This document shows, piece after piece, positions 9,123 to 19,057 of a DNA stretch of 64,000 bases (position 1 is its first letter; each line of letters starts with the position of its first letter). This DNA comes from Pseudomonas panipatensis (GTDB taxonomy: Bacteria; Pseudomonadota; Gammaproteobacteria; Pseudomonadales; Pseudomonadaceae): contig NZ_FNDS01000007.1 in assembly GCF_900099785.1 (NCBI RefSeq), forward strand, positions 186,001-250,000, written 5' to 3'. Both the position numbers and the translations under genes were made by a program. The notes under the pieces were generated by a model. That model had not been told where the DNA came from and searched no databases. It saw nothing but the letters and a program-made list of their open reading frames with translations.

Positions 9123-10319
9123 TCAGGGCAGGAAGTGCTGCAACAAGTCGTTGAGGAACAACTGGCCGCGCTCGGTGGGGCGCAGGCGCTGCTCGTCCTC
9201 GGCGAGCAGGCCGGCCTGGCGCGCCTGGCGGCAGGCGGCTTCGATGTTTTGCAGCGGCAGGCCGGTGCGTTCGCTGAACAGCGCGGTGGGCACGCCGTCG
9301 ACCAGGCGCAGGGCGTTCATCATGAACTCGAAGGGCAGGTCGGCCGGCGCCAGCGGGCGTTCGCCGGCCTGGAAGGCCTTGTCCGGGTTCAGGTAGTCCT
9401 TCGGCAGACGGGTCTTCCAGGTGCGCACGATGTGCCCGTCCGGGCTGCTCAGCTTGGCGTGGGCACCGGCGCCCAGGCCGAGGAAGTCGCCGAAGGTCCA
9501 GTAGTTCAGGTTGTGCCGCGCGCGGCGGCCGTCGCGGGCGTAGGCCGAGGTTTCGTACTGGACGAAACCGGCCTCGGCCAGCCGGGCCTGGCCGGCTTCC
9601 TGGATTTCCCAGAGGGCGTCGTCTTCCGGCAGCTCCGGCGGCTGGCTCCAGAACACCGTGTTCGGCTCCATGGTCAGCTGGTACCAGGACAGGTGCGTCG
9701 GCCCTAGTTCGATGGCCTGATCGATGTCGGCGAGGGCGTCGGCGACACTTTGCTGCGGCAGGCCGTGCATCAGGTCCAGGTTGAAGTTGTCGAAGCCGGC
9801 GCGGCGCGCCATCGCCGCGGCGCGTATCGCTTCGCCGCCGTCATGGATGCGCCCCAGGGCCTTGAGCTTGTCGGCCTGGAAGCTCTGTATGCCGATCGAC
9901 AGGCGGTTGATGCCCAGCGCGCGGTAGTCGGCGAACTTGGCCTGCTCGAAGGTGCCCGGGTTGGCTTCCAGGGTGATCTCGATGTCGCTATCGAATCCGA
10001 CCTGACGCTCCAGGCCGTCGAGGATGCGGCCCAGGGCCGTCGCCGAGAACAGGCTGGGAGTGCCGCCGCCGAAGAAGATCGAGGTCAGCTTGCGCCCGTA
10101 CACGTGGCCGGCATCGGTCGCCAGGTCGGCGAGCAGGGCGCGGACGTAGTCGTCTTCCGGCAGGTCGGGCCCGGCGGCGTGGGAGTTGAAATCACAGTAC
10201 GGGCATTTGCGCACGCACCAGGGGATGTGCACGTAGGCGGCCAGGGGCGGCAGCCTGAAGCTCGAAGCCTGAGGCTCGATGTCGCGTGTGGCCCCGGGCT
10301 TCCAGCTATCGATCGTCAT
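9123..10319 (-). CDS. hemW: Radical SAM heme chaperone HemW
   Basis: Radical SAM protein of the HemN/HemW family (old name YggW), thought to insert heme into respiratory enzymes rather than oxidise coproporphyrinogen. 398 residues. Near residue 40 it has [15 protein letters not shown] with the CxxxCxxC cluster motif, and then FFGGGTPS, the SAM-binding glycines. The ATG at 10319 overlaps the rdgB stop by 4 bp; the first ~33 residues are poorly conserved in type, so a later start is possible. It follows rdgB, as in PAO1. Confidence 0.94.
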   Translation of the reverse strand: MTIDSWKPGATRDIEPQASSFRLPPLAAYVHIPWCVRKCPYCDFNSHAAGPDLPEDDYVRALLADLATDAGHVYGRKLTSIFFGGGTPSLFSATALGRILDGLERQVGFDSDIEITLEANPGTFEQAKFADYRALGINRLSIGIQSFQADKLKALGRIHDGGEAIRAAAMARRAGFDNFNLDLMHGLPQQSVADALADIDQAIELGPTHLSWYQLTMEPNTVFWSQPPELPEDDALWEIQEAGQARLAEAGFVQYETSAYARDGRRARHNLNYWTFGDFLGLGAGAHAKLSSPDGHIVRTWKTRLPKDYLNPDKAFQAGERPLAPADLPFEFMMNALRLVDGVPTALFSERTGLPLQNIEAACRQARQAGLLAEDEQRLRPTERGQLFLNDLLQHFLP

Positions 10320-10909
10320 AATCCCAGTCGCTGCTTGAGCTGAGCCATGGCGCGGGCGCGGTGGCTGATGCGGTTCTTGTCTTCCGCGGCCAGTTCGGCG
10401 CTGGAGCATTCGCGCTCCGGTACCCAGAACAGCGGGTCGTAGCCGAAGCCATTGGTGCCGCGCGCCTCGAACAGGATGCGCCCGTGCCACAGGCCCTCGC
10501 AGAGGATCGGCAGCGGGTCGTCGGCGTGCCGGACCAGCGCCAGCACGCTGACGAACTGGGCGCCGCGCTGTTCTTCGGGCACGTCCTTGAGGGCATCGAG
10601 CAGCTTGGCGTTGTTGGCGGCGTCACCCAGGCCGTCGGCGTAGCGCGCGGAATAGATGCCGGGGGCGCCGCCGAGGTAGTCCACCGCCAGGCCCGAGTCA
10701 TCGGCCAGCGCCGGCAGGCCGGAGACCCGCGCGGCATTGCGTGCCTTGAGGATGGCGTTTTCGACGAAGGACAGGCCGGTTTCCTCCGGCTCGATGTCGC
10801 TGAACTCACCGATCGAGCGCACGCGCACATGGCCACCGAGCATGGCCTGGAGTTCCTTGAGTTTGCCGGCGTTGTGACTGGCCAGCACCAGTTGGTCGAA
10901 CGTGATCAT
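10316..10909 (-). CDS. rdgB: dITP/XTP pyrophosphatase RdgB
   Basis: House-cleaning nucleotidase that removes dITP, ITP and XTP to prevent their incorporation. 197 residues. [14 protein letters not shown] at the N-terminus is the Ham1 substrate-binding signature; [19 protein letters not shown] holds the catalytic Asp, and [11 protein letters not shown] follows. It overlaps the gene upstream and hemW downstream by ATGA, so the cluster is one transcript. Confidence 0.96.
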   Translation of the reverse strand: MITFDQLVLASHNAGKLKELQAMLGGHVRVRSIGEFSDIEPEETGLSFVENAILKARNAARVSGLPALADDSGLAVDYLGGAPGIYSARYADGLGDAANNAKLLDALKDVPEEQRGAQFVSVLALVRHADDPLPILCEGLWHGRILFEARGTNGFGYDPLFWVPERECSSAELAAEDKNRISHRARAMAQLKQRLGL

Positions 10910-11328
10910 TCGTCGGGGAAGATTTCCTGAAGGAATTCGAAACTTTGCGGGGCGTCCTTGCCGGCCTTGACCGTGATGCTGAAGGTCAGGGTGTCACGGC
11001 TTTCGATGGGGAACTGCGCCAGGTGGTAGACCGCGCCTTCCTCGACCACGCGCTTGAAGGTCAGCGGAATTTCCTGGCCGAGCAGGTTCTTCGCGCTGCC
11101 GCTGACCACCGCCTCGACCGGCTTGCCCTTGGCGTCCAGCGGGACGATGTTGACCACGCCCTGGGTCTTGCTGCGCACCACGCCGACCGCCGCTGCTACG
11201 TTGGGCTGCAGGAAGCTGGAGTTGTACACGCTGTAGTGGACCTGGAGGTCGCCCAGGCGTTTGACCTGCTCGGCGACGGCCGGCAGGGCGAGGAACAGGC
11301 AGAGCAACAGGGTGGCTAGGCGGCGCAT
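10906..11328 (-). CDS. DUF4426 family exported protein
   Basis: 140 residues, start at 11328 with AGGAGAAG upstream. A signal peptide ([20 protein letters not shown]) leads into a mature beta-rich domain ([15 protein letters not shown]) typical of DUF4426, so it is periplasmic. Its role is unknown. Co-transcribed with metX-metW upstream (37-bp gap) and rdgB-hemW downstream (overlap), as PA0388 in PAO1. Confidence 0.85.
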   Translation of the reverse strand: MRRLATLLLCLFLALPAVAEQVKRLGDLQVHYSVYNSSFLQPNVAAAVGVVRSKTQGVVNIVPLDAKGKPVEAVVSGSAKNLLGQEIPLTFKRVVEEGAVYHLAQFPIESRDTLTFSITVKAGKDAPQSFEFLQEIFPDE

Positions 11329-11365
11329 GGTTTTCTTCTCCTGGGGGTTCGAGGCCCTGGGCGGT

Positions 11366-11986
11366 TCAGACGGCGATGCGGTGGTCCTGAATGCTTGGAC
11401 CGCTGACCCGATAGATACCGATCTCACCCAACAGATTAGGCCAAACTCGGCAGACCCAGCGATGACGGTGGTCACGATCCACCGCCAGGCGGTCAAGGAC
11501 GCGCAGGCGCTGTTCGCGGCACAGCGCCTCGAAGTCCTTGAAGGTGCAGAAGTGGATGTTCGGCGTGTTGTACCAGGTATAGGGCAGGAACTCGGAAACC
11601 GGCATGCGCCCGTAGCGCGCCAGGTCCCAACGGCAGCGCCAGTGGCCGAAGTTGGGGAAGGTGATGATGCAGGTGCGGCCGACGCGGAGCATTTCCTGGA
11701 GGATCTTGTCCGGGTAGTGCACGGCCTGCAGGGCCTGGGTCATGACGACGACGTCGAAGCTGTCGCTGGCGAAGCTGCCAAGGCCTTTGTCGAGGTCCTG
11801 TTCGATGACGTTGACCCCGCGTTCGATGCATTTGGCGATGTTCGCGCCATCGATTTCCAGGCCGTAGCCGCTGACCTGCTTGTGGTCGCGGAGCCAGGCG
11901 AGCAACTCGCCGTCACCGCAACCGAGGTCGAGCACCCGGCTGCCGGCGGGGATCCAGTCTTGGATGATTTCCAGGTCGGCGCGCAT
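11366..11986 (-). CDS. metW: Methionine biosynthesis protein MetW
   Basis: SAM-dependent methyltransferase-like protein always paired with metX in pseudomonads; needed for methionine synthesis by an unsettled mechanism. 206 residues. The SAM motif VLDLGCGDGELLAWL is at about residues 19-33, followed by GLEIDGANIAKCIERG. It starts 9 bp after metX, so the two are almost surely translated from one mRNA. Confidence 0.95.
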   Translation of the reverse strand: MRADLEIIQDWIPAGSRVLDLGCGDGELLAWLRDHKQVSGYGLEIDGANIAKCIERGVNVIEQDLDKGLGSFASDSFDVVVMTQALQAVHYPDKILQEMLRVGRTCIITFPNFGHWRCRWDLARYGRMPVSEFLPYTWYNTPNIHFCTFKDFEALCREQRLRVLDRLAVDRDHRHRWVCRVWPNLLGEIGIYRVSGPSIQDHRIAV

Positions 11987-11995
11987 GGTGGTCCT

Positions 11996-13135
11996 TTATA
12001 CGCTGATGCGGTTCATGTAACCGCTGAAGGCTTGCAGGTAGCGGGGAATCGGCATGAGGAAGGCGTCGTGGCCTTGCGGTGCGTCGATCTCCAGGTAGCT
12101 GACGTTCTTCTTCGCGGCGACCAGGGCGTCGACGATTTCCCGCGAGCGCGCCGGGGAGAAGCGCCAGTCGGTGGTGAAGGACATCAGGCAGAAGTCTGCC
12201 TTGACCTCGGCGAGGGTGCGGGTCAGGTTGTCGTCGTGGGCGGCGGCCGGGTCGAAGTAGTCCAGCGCCTTGGTCATCAATAGATAGGTATTGGCATCGA
12301 AACGGGTGGAGAACTCTTCGCCCTGATAGCGCAGGTAGCTCTCGACCTGGAACTCGACGCTGTTGAGGTCGTAGTTGAGCTTGTCGGTCTTGAGCACGCG
12401 GCCGAATTTCTCGCCCATGGCGTCGTCCGACAGGTAGGTGATGTGCCCGACCATGCGCGCCAGGATCAGGCCGCGCTTGGGGATCACACCCTGTTCCTGG
12501 AAGTGTCCGCCGTGGAAATCCGGGTCGGAGATAATCGCCTGGCGCGCGACCTCGTTGAAGGCGATGTTCTGCGCCGACAGCTTGGGCGCGCTGGCGATGC
12601 AGATGCAGTGACGCACGCGCTCCGGGTAGCTGATGGTCCATTGCAGTGCCTGCATGCCGCCGAGGCTGCCGCCGACCACCGCGGCCCACTGGCGGATGCC
12701 CAGGCGGTCGGCCAGGCGCGCCTGGCTGTGCACCCAGTCTTCCACGGTGACCACCGGGAAGTCGGCGCCGTAGATGCGCCCGGTCGCCGGATTCGGGCTG
12801 GCCGGCCCGGTGGAGCCGTTGCAGCCGCCAAGGTTGTTCAGCGCGACGACGAAGAACTTGCGGGTATCGATGGCCTTGCCCGGGCCGATGCAGCTGTCCC
12901 ACCAGCCCGGCTTGCGCTCGTCGGGGCGGTGGTAGCCGGCGGCATGGTGGTGGCCGGAGAGCGCGTGGCAGATCAGCACGGCGTTGCTCGCCGTGGGGTT
13001 CAACTCGCCGTAGGTCTCGATCACCAGCTGGTATTCGGGCAGCGTCTTGCCGCAGGCCAGGGCCAGCGGCTCGCTGAAATGCAGCGTCTGGGGTGAGACC
13101 AGACCGACGGAATCTTCGGGGAAGACTGTTGGCAT
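11996..13135 (-). CDS. metX: Homoserine O-acyltransferase MetX (probably succinyl-type)
   Basis: Acylates homoserine in the first committed step of methionine synthesis; cytoplasmic alpha/beta hydrolase. 379 residues, same as PAO1 as I recall. The nucleophile elbow [12 protein letters not shown] carries the catalytic Ser, and [19 protein letters not shown] and [13 protein letters not shown] are family-specific. The C-terminal GHDAFL holds the catalytic His. Pseudomonas MetX enzymes are reported to use succinyl-CoA despite the acetyltransferase-type fold; that preference is taken from the literature, not read from the sequence. Confidence 0.95.
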   Translation of the reverse strand: MPTVFPEDSVGLVSPQTLHFSEPLALACGKTLPEYQLVIETYGELNPTASNAVLICHALSGHHHAAGYHRPDERKPGWWDSCIGPGKAIDTRKFFVVALNNLGGCNGSTGPASPNPATGRIYGADFPVVTVEDWVHSQARLADRLGIRQWAAVVGGSLGGMQALQWTISYPERVRHCICIASAPKLSAQNIAFNEVARQAIISDPDFHGGHFQEQGVIPKRGLILARMVGHITYLSDDAMGEKFGRVLKTDKLNYDLNSVEFQVESYLRYQGEEFSTRFDANTYLLMTKALDYFDPAAAHDDNLTRTLAEVKADFCLMSFTTDWRFSPARSREIVDALVAAKKNVSYLEIDAPQGHDAFLMPIPRYLQAFSGYMNRISV

Positions 13136-13218
13136 CGACCCAGCTCGTTAATAAAGGAGGGCGACAAGTCTAAAGAGCACCGCCCACTGCGGCAAGCAGC
13201 GTGCTTGCCGGGGGCGCG

Positions 13219-15186
13219 TCAGGCGCGTTGCGAGCCGGGCAGGGTGACCACGCGGGCCTGGCGCTGCAGTGGCGCCGGTCGGCGCAGCAGGCGGAAGATT
13301 TCCGACGCCTCGGCCAATTGCTTCTCCAGTTCTTCCTGGTAGCGACCCATGAGCAGGGAGCGTCGGCGCGCCTGTTGGGTTTCCTGGGCCAGGGCCTTGA
13401 GCCGCAGCATGTGGGTTTCCAGTAGCTGCTTGTTCTCCAGGGTGTACTGCATCAGCGGCATCAGGGCATCGGCGGCCCAGTGCTCGGCTTCCTCGCGCAG
13501 GCGCTGGTGCAGGTTGATGACTTCGCGCGCCAGGGTGGAGAAGAAGCGCCGGCTCAACAGGCGCTGCTCGGTGAGCAGCGTCTTCAGGTGCAGGCGGAAG
13601 CGGTCGGCCTTGTCCTGCAGGCGGGCCAGTTCGCGCACGTAGCGTTCGACGTCGAAGATCGGTGCGTCCAGGGCGTTCAGCGGGTTTTCCCGGTTGTGCC
13701 GCTGGTAGATGGCATCGACGATGCGGTTGGCCAGTTCGGCCTCATGGCGCAGGGTGTAGAGGTCGCCTTCGACGGCCTGGAAGAACCCCAGGATCGCCTG
13801 GTTGATGCCGAGCGTGGTCCAACTGCCCTGGAGTTTCTCCCGCACCCGCTCCAGGTGGTGTTCCAGGCGTTCGCTGCGCAGCGTGTGGCGAAGCAGTTCG
13901 CCCTGGCGGCGCAGCAGGCGCTGATTGGTCTTCAGGTTGAGCAGGCGGCGGTGGTGCTGGCCATGGTCGTCCTTGGTGCGCGCGGTCATTTCGAACAGCA
14001 GTTGGCCGCTGTCCTGCTGCTGGCCGTCGAGCAGCGTCCGCTGCTCGCGTATCCGCTCCAGGCGGGTGCGCAGGGTCTGCTGGCTGTTGTGCAGCAGGGA
14101 CAGAACCTGGCCGACCACGGCTTGCTCCAGCAGGCGCTCCTTCTGCGCCACGATGCGCTCGCAGAGCAGCGCTTCGAGGTTTTCCAGTTGACTACGGGCG
14201 AGCAGGTCGCGGTCGCCGCGGACCTTGGCCAGCAACGCCTGCTTGGCCGACAGTGGCAGCACGGCATCCTGGCCAATGCCCAGCTGACGCGCGGTGGATT
14301 CACGAATTCTCTGGATGGCGTTGCCCACGAAGGCATCGCCGGCGAGGTCATCCCAGAGCACGTCGACCTTGTTCAGCACCGCATAGAGGCTGCATTGGCC
14401 GTCTTCGCCGAGTTGCCGCACGTGGTCCTGCCAGATCGCCATGTCGGAGGCGGTGATGCCGCTGTCGGCGGCCAGCAGGAAGAGCACCGACTGGGCGCTG
14501 GGGAGCATCGACAGGGTCAGCTCCGGCTCGCTGCCGAGGGCGTTCAGGCCAGGGGTGTCGAGGATGCGCAGGCCCTGGCGCAGCAGCGGATGGTCGAAAT
14601 TGACCAGGGCATGGCGCCAGGCCGGGACCAGCACCATGCCGGGCCGGTCGGTGCTCTCCAGCATGTCTGGAAGGAATCCCAGCTGGATGGCCTGCTCCAC
14701 CGGCATGGCCTTGGTCCGCGCGACCTGGGCGAAGGCGTCGGCCATGTTCGCCGGGTCGGAGGTGTCCAGCGGGATGTTCACCCAGTGCCGCGGCACGCGC
14801 TTGAACTGGGCGATGCTGGCGTCGGCCATGCGCGTTTCGATGGGCAGCAGGCGGATGTAGGGGCGTTCCGAGCGGGGATCGAAGAACAGCTCGGTCGGAC
14901 ACATGGTGGTGCGTCCGGCGCGCGAGGGCAGCATGCGCTGGCCATATTCGGAGAAGAACAGGCTGTTGATCAGCTCGGTCTTGCCGCGGGAGAACTCGCC
15001 GACGAAGGCCAGGGTGATGTGGTCCTGACGCAGCAGGCGCAGGGCGCGCTCCAGGCGGTTGTCGACGTCCGCAGTGTTCAGCCGGCAGTGCTCCAGCCAG
15101 GTGCGGTAGCGCGTGATGTCCCGGATCAGTTCCCGCTTCCAGGTGACGTAGGCGTCGATCTGCTGACTGAGTCGCTCCATGCTCAT
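13219..15186 (-). CDS. Dynamin-like GTPase
   Basis: 655 residues. A complete GTPase domain is visible: P-loop GEFSRGKT (63-70), G2 Thr in AGRTTMCPTE, G3 DTPG (210-213) and G4 NKVD (272-275). The rest is predicted long alpha-helical, with many Leu/Gln/Arg heptads (for example QTLRTRLERIREQR), as in the stalk of bacterial dynamin-like proteins. I see no clear transmembrane helix. Bacterial dynamins remodel or fuse membranes and some protect against phage or envelope stress; which applies here is unknown. The ATG at 15186 has AAGGAA upstream; a second ATG lies at 15180. It stands alone between metX and yggU. Confidence 0.88.
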   Translation of the reverse strand: MSMERLSQQIDAYVTWKRELIRDITRYRTWLEHCRLNTADVDNRLERALRLLRQDHITLAFVGEFSRGKTELINSLFFSEYGQRMLPSRAGRTTMCPTELFFDPRSERPYIRLLPIETRMADASIAQFKRVPRHWVNIPLDTSDPANMADAFAQVARTKAMPVEQAIQLGFLPDMLESTDRPGMVLVPAWRHALVNFDHPLLRQGLRILDTPGLNALGSEPELTLSMLPSAQSVLFLLAADSGITASDMAIWQDHVRQLGEDGQCSLYAVLNKVDVLWDDLAGDAFVGNAIQRIRESTARQLGIGQDAVLPLSAKQALLAKVRGDRDLLARSQLENLEALLCERIVAQKERLLEQAVVGQVLSLLHNSQQTLRTRLERIREQRTLLDGQQQDSGQLLFEMTARTKDDHGQHHRRLLNLKTNQRLLRRQGELLRHTLRSERLEHHLERVREKLQGSWTTLGINQAILGFFQAVEGDLYTLRHEAELANRIVDAIYQRHNRENPLNALDAPIFDVERYVRELARLQDKADRFRLHLKTLLTEQRLLSRRFFSTLAREVINLHQRLREEAEHWAADALMPLMQYTLENKQLLETHMLRLKALAQETQQARRRSLLMGRYQEELEKQLAEASEIFRLLRRPAPLQRQARVVTLPGSQRA

Positions 15187-15298
15187 CCGGGTGTTCCTTA
15201 GGCTGGCGCGTCCTGCGCAGGGGAAGAGTTGGGCGAATTATGCGGTGCGCCGGGGGGCCGTCAATTGGCCTCCTTCACATTCCTGCGCGTAAGGTCAG

Positions 15299-15595
15299 TC
15301 AAGGCGACCGAGCGGTTATCCCCAGCTCCGCCGGCAGCTTCGCCGGGCGTGGGATGCGCACGCGCTTCTGCCGGTTCAACTCGCCGCTTTCCAGCACTAC
15401 CGTGCTCTTCGGCACGCCGAAGGCCTTGCCGAGGAAGGCCAGCAGGTGGGCATTGGCCTTGCCTTCGATGGGCGGCGCGGTGAGGCGGATTTTCAGGCGT
15501 TCACCGTGCAGCCCGGCGAACTCGTCGCGGCTCGCCTTGGGCTGCAGGTGGCAATCGAGGATCAGGTCCTCGCCGTCCCAGCGGTAGAAGCTCAT
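15299..15595 (-). CDS. yggU: DUF167 (YggU) family protein
   Basis: 98 residues from the ATG at 15595 (MSFYRWDGEDLILDCHLQPK). LQPKASRDEFAGLHGERLK and PPIEGKANAHLLAFL are the DUF167 hallmarks. Structures of the family are known but no biochemical role is agreed. It is the distal gene of the yggS-proC-yggT-yggU cluster, an arrangement conserved widely in gammaproteobacteria. Confidence 0.92.
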   Translation of the reverse strand: MSFYRWDGEDLILDCHLQPKASRDEFAGLHGERLKIRLTAPPIEGKANAHLLAFLGKAFGVPKSTVVLESGELNRQKRVRIPRPAKLPAELGITARSP

Positions 15596-15725
15596 CGGGC
15601 TATCGGACTCCTGGCGTGCGCGGGCCGGCGCGCGACGAAGCGGGGGCAGCCGGGGATGCGCGCGCCATGTCTGGCAACTGCGCAAGCACCGGCTACCCCA
15701 GGGGGTATCGCCGCCGCGGCGGTTT

Positions 15726-16319
15726 TTACATGAACGGGCTGAGGATCTGCGGCATGCCGGTCATCGCGGCCAGATTGCCGATCACCAGCATGTCGATCAG
15801 TTTCAGCGCGATGAAGGCGAAGATCGGTGAGATATCCAGGCCGCCGAGGTTCGGCAGCAGCTTGCGGAAGGGCGCCAGCATCGGCTCGCAGATCTGGTTG
15901 ACCAGTTGCGCGCCGGGGTTGTAGCTGCCCGGCGCGACCCAGGAGAGGATCACGCTGACGATCAGGGCGAAGAAGAACACCTTGAGGAACAGCGAGGTGA
16001 CGGCGATCAGCGACCACACCAGCAGTTGCAGGATGTAGCCGGCGACACCGTAGCCCATCAGGGTCAGGGTGACGACCATCAGCACCAGTTGCACCAGTAT
16101 CGCCAGCACCAGCGAGGCCAGGTCGATGCCGCCGAAGCCGGGGATGACCTTGCGCAGCGGGTTCAGCAGCGGCTTGGTGGCGCGCACGATGAACTGGCTC
16201 AGCGGGTTGTAGAAGTCGGCGCGCACCAGTTGCAGGATGAAGCGCAGCAGGACGATCAGCAGGTACAGGCTGCCAAGGGTCTGGATGACATAGATGGCAG
16301 CGGTGGAAAGTCCGGTCAT
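15726..16319 (-). CDS. yggT: YggT family membrane protein
   Basis: 197 residues containing two YggT repeats, each with paired membrane helices and the loop seen here as NPLSQFIVRATKPLLNPLRKVIPG and PGAQLVNQICEPMLAPFRKLLP. Inner-membrane protein, implicated in osmotic or ion stress tolerance in some bacteria. The start at 16319 lies 10 bp after proC, so the two are co-transcribed. Confidence 0.93.
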   Translation of the reverse strand: MTGLSTAAIYVIQTLGSLYLLIVLLRFILQLVRADFYNPLSQFIVRATKPLLNPLRKVIPGFGGIDLASLVLAILVQLVLMVVTLTLMGYGVAGYILQLLVWSLIAVTSLFLKVFFFALIVSVILSWVAPGSYNPGAQLVNQICEPMLAPFRKLLPNLGGLDISPIFAFIALKLIDMLVIGNLAAMTGMPQILSPFM

Positions 16320-16329
16320 GTAAGGCTCC

Positions 16330-17148
16330 TTATTGCCCCAGTTGTTCGGCCAGCTCGGCGGAACGGTGGTCGGCGGCGGCCAGGGCGCGTTCGACCAGTG
16401 CTTCGAATCCATTCGCCTGGAAGGCAGTGATGGCGGCCTCGGTGGTGCCCTTGGGCGAGGTCACTCGACGGCGCAGTTCGGCCGGGCCGACGTCGCTGGC
16501 CAGCGCCATGCGCGCGGCGCCGAGGGCGGTCTGCAGGGTCAGGCGGGCGGCGACGTCCGCGCTCAGGCCGAGCTTCTCGCCTGCGGCGGTCATCGCTTCC
16601 ATGAGCAGGAAGAAGTAGGCCGGGCCACTGCCGGAGACGGCGGTGACGGCGTCGATCTGCTTTTCGTCGTCCAGCCACAGGGCGATACCGACGGCGCCGA
16701 GGAGGTGTTCAGCCTGCTGGCGTTGGGCGGCGCTCACCTGCGCGGTGGCGTACAGGCCGCTGGCGCCTTCGCCGAGCAGTGCCGGGGTGTTCGGCATGCA
16801 GCGCACCAGGGTCTGGGTGCCCAGCCAGCGCGCCAGGCTGGCGCAGGGGATGCCGGCGGCGATGGAGACGATCAGTTGGCCCGGTTCGAGCAGCGCGGCC
16901 AACGGCTCGCAGACCTGCTTCATGACTTGCGGCTTGACCGCCAGGACCACCACGTCGGCGCCGGCGATGGCGCTGGCGTTGTCTTCGAAGACCTGGATGC
17001 CGTGCTCGGCGGCGATCTTCGCGCGTTGCTCGGCGCCCGGGTCGCTGGCGCGGATGTACTCGGCAGGCACGCCCTGGGCGCGCAATCCACCGATCAGGCT
17101 GGCGGCCATGTTGCCGGCGCCGATGAAGGCGATGCGGGTAGTGCTCAT
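16330..17148 (-). CDS. proC: Pyrroline-5-carboxylate reductase
   Basis: Last step of proline synthesis: reduces pyrroline-5-carboxylate with NAD(P)H. 272 residues. The Rossmann motif is FIGAGNMAASLIGGL at the N-terminus; the C-terminal signature AVSGSGPAYFFLLMEAM and TSPKGTTEAAI are present. Located 16 bp after yggS. Confidence 0.96.
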   Translation of the reverse strand: MSTTRIAFIGAGNMAASLIGGLRAQGVPAEYIRASDPGAEQRAKIAAEHGIQVFEDNASAIAGADVVVLAVKPQVMKQVCEPLAALLEPGQLIVSIAAGIPCASLARWLGTQTLVRCMPNTPALLGEGASGLYATAQVSAAQRQQAEHLLGAVGIALWLDDEKQIDAVTAVSGSGPAYFFLLMEAMTAAGEKLGLSADVAARLTLQTALGAARMALASDVGPAELRRRVTSPKGTTEAAITAFQANGFEALVERALAAADHRSAELAEQLGQ

Positions 17149-17164
17149 GGGAAGCTTTCCTTTA

Positions 17165-17854
17165 TCAAGGGGTGGTGCCGTAGTCGCGCGCGCCGAACAG
17201 CGCGGTACCGATGCGTACCCAGGTGGCGCCTTCGGCGATGGCGGCTTCGAGATCGTGGCTCATGCCCATGGACAGGGTGTCCAGCCCCAGGTCCAGGTCG
17301 ATCATGAGCTGGCGCAGGCGGGCGAAGGCGGCGTGCTGGGCGGCGATGTCCTCGGTGGGCTCGGGAATCGCCATCAGCCCGCGCAGGGTCAGATTGGGCA
17401 GTGCGTGGACGGCCCGCGCCAGTTCCGCCAGCTCTTCGGGCGCGCAACCGGACTTGCTGGCTTCGCCGCTGACGTTGACCTGCAGGCACAGGTTCAGCGG
17501 CGGCAGCCCCGCCGGGCGTTGTTCGGAGAGGCGCTGGGCGACCTTCAGGCGGTCCACCGAGTGCACCCAGTGGAAGTGCTCGGCGATCGGCCGGGTCTTG
17601 TTCGACTGGATCGGCCCTATGAAATGCCAGGTCAGCGCCAGGTCGGCCAGTTCGCTCTGCTTGGCGAGGGCTTCCTGCAGGTAGTTCTCGCCGAAGTCGA
17701 CGAGACCGCAGGCGTGGGCGGCGCGAATGTCGGCGGCGGGTTTGGTCTTGCTCACCGCCAGCAAGCGCACGCTCTCCGGCGCGCGTCCGCAAGCTTGCGC
17801 CGCCTCACGGATGCGCGTGCGAACCTTTGCAATATTCTCTGCTATCGTGGACAT
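17165..17854 (-). CDS. yggS: PLP homeostasis protein YggS
   Basis: Fold-type III PLP-binding protein (PLPBP/YggS family) that buffers pyridoxal phosphate and affects amino-acid pools. 229 residues from the ATG at 17854. LLAVSKTKPA contains the PLP Lys; HFIGPIQSNKTRPIAEH and SMGMSHDLEAAI (phosphate-binding) are family signatures. First gene of the yggS-proC-yggT-yggU unit and divergent from pilT with a 73-bp gap. Confidence 0.95.
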   Translation of the reverse strand: MSTIAENIAKVRTRIREAAQACGRAPESVRLLAVSKTKPAADIRAAHACGLVDFGENYLQEALAKQSELADLALTWHFIGPIQSNKTRPIAEHFHWVHSVDRLKVAQRLSEQRPAGLPPLNLCLQVNVSGEASKSGCAPEELAELARAVHALPNLTLRGLMAIPEPTEDIAAQHAAFARLRQLMIDLDLGLDTLSMGMSHDLEAAIAEGATWVRIGTALFGARDYGTTP

Positions 17855-17927
17855 TACCTGCGCTCTACCGCCCGGCTGCTGCGAGTTCAGCGGCATTCTA
17901 CCTGCTTGCATTGGATTGGGGAGTCCC

Positions 17928-18962
17928 ATGGATATTACTGAGTTGCTCGCCTTCAGCGCCAAGCAAGGCGCGTCGGACCTGCACCTCTCGGCCGGTCTGC
18001 CGCCGATGATCCGCGTCGACGGCGATGTGCGCCGGATCAACCTGCCGCCCTTGGAGCACAAGCAGGTGCACGCGCTGATCTACGACATCATGAACGACAA
18101 GCAGCGCAAGGATTACGAGGAATTCCTGGAAACCGACTTTTCCTTCGAAGTCCCCGGCGTCGCGCGCTTCCGGGTCAACGCCTTCAACCAGAACCGCGGC
18201 GCCGGCGCCGTGTTTCGGACCATTCCTTCCAAGGTGCTGACCATGGAAGACCTGGGCATGGGCGAGGTGTTCAAGCGTATCTCCGATGTGCCGCGCGGGC
18301 TGGTGCTGGTCACCGGGCCGACCGGTTCGGGCAAGTCGACCTCGCTGGCGGCCATGCTCGATTACCTGAACAACACCAAGTACAGCCACATCCTCACCGT
18401 CGAAGACCCGATCGAATTCGTCCACGAGTCGAAGAAGTGCCTGGTCAACCAGCGTGAGGTGCACCGTGACACCCTCGGCTTCAACGAAGCGCTGCGCTCG
18501 GCCCTGCGGGAAGACCCGGACATCATCCTGGTCGGCGAGATGCGCGACCTGGAAACCATCCGCCTGGCGCTGACCGCCGCGGAAACCGGCCACCTGGTGT
18601 TCGGCACCCTGCACACCACCTCGGCGGCCAAGACCATCGACCGTATCGTCGACGTGTTCCCCGCCGAAGAGAAATCCATGGTCCGCTCCATGCTTTCCGA
18701 ATCCTTGCAGGCGGTGGTCTCCCAGACCCTGCTGAAGAAGATCGGCGGCGGCCGGGTGGCGGCCCACGAGATCATGATCGGCACCCCGGCGATCCGTAAC
18801 TTGATCCGCGAGGACAAGGTGGCGCAGATGTACTCGGCCATCCAGACCGGCGGCGCGCTGGGCATGCAGACCCTCGACATGTGCCTGAAGGGGCTGGTCG
18901 CCAAGGGCCTGGTCAACCGCGAGGCGGCCAAGGAAAAGGCCAAGATCCCGGAAAACTTCTGA
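17928..18962 (+). CDS. pilT: Type IV pilus retraction ATPase PilT
   Basis: Hexameric AAA-like ATPase at the base of the type IV pilus that depolymerises pilin and drives twitching. 344 residues, identical in length to PAO1 PilT. Walker A is GPTGSGKST near residue 131; the Asp box and Walker B regions (VEDPIEF, DPDIILVGEMRD) follow, and AIRNLIREDK, the C-terminal helix needed for retraction, is present. Paired with pilU, and linked functionally with the Pil-Chp cluster from 29.8 kb. Confidence 0.98.
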   Translation: MDITELLAFSAKQGASDLHLSAGLPPMIRVDGDVRRINLPPLEHKQVHALIYDIMNDKQRKDYEEFLETDFSFEVPGVARFRVNAFNQNRGAGAVFRTIPSKVLTMEDLGMGEVFKRISDVPRGLVLVTGPTGSGKSTSLAAMLDYLNNTKYSHILTVEDPIEFVHESKKCLVNQREVHRDTLGFNEALRSALREDPDIILVGEMRDLETIRLALTAAETGHLVFGTLHTTSAAKTIDRIVDVFPAEEKSMVRSMLSESLQAVVSQTLLKKIGGGRVAAHEIMIGTPAIRNLIREDKVAQMYSAIQTGGALGMQTLDMCLKGLVAKGLVNREAAKEKAKIPENF

Positions 18963-19057
18963 TCCGTCGGGCCGGGTGCCCGACGCACGGAGCGTGCCGC
19001 ACGCAGCCGCTCCCGTGACCTTGCCACAGACTGCGCGTGAACCAGGCGGGAACGATC

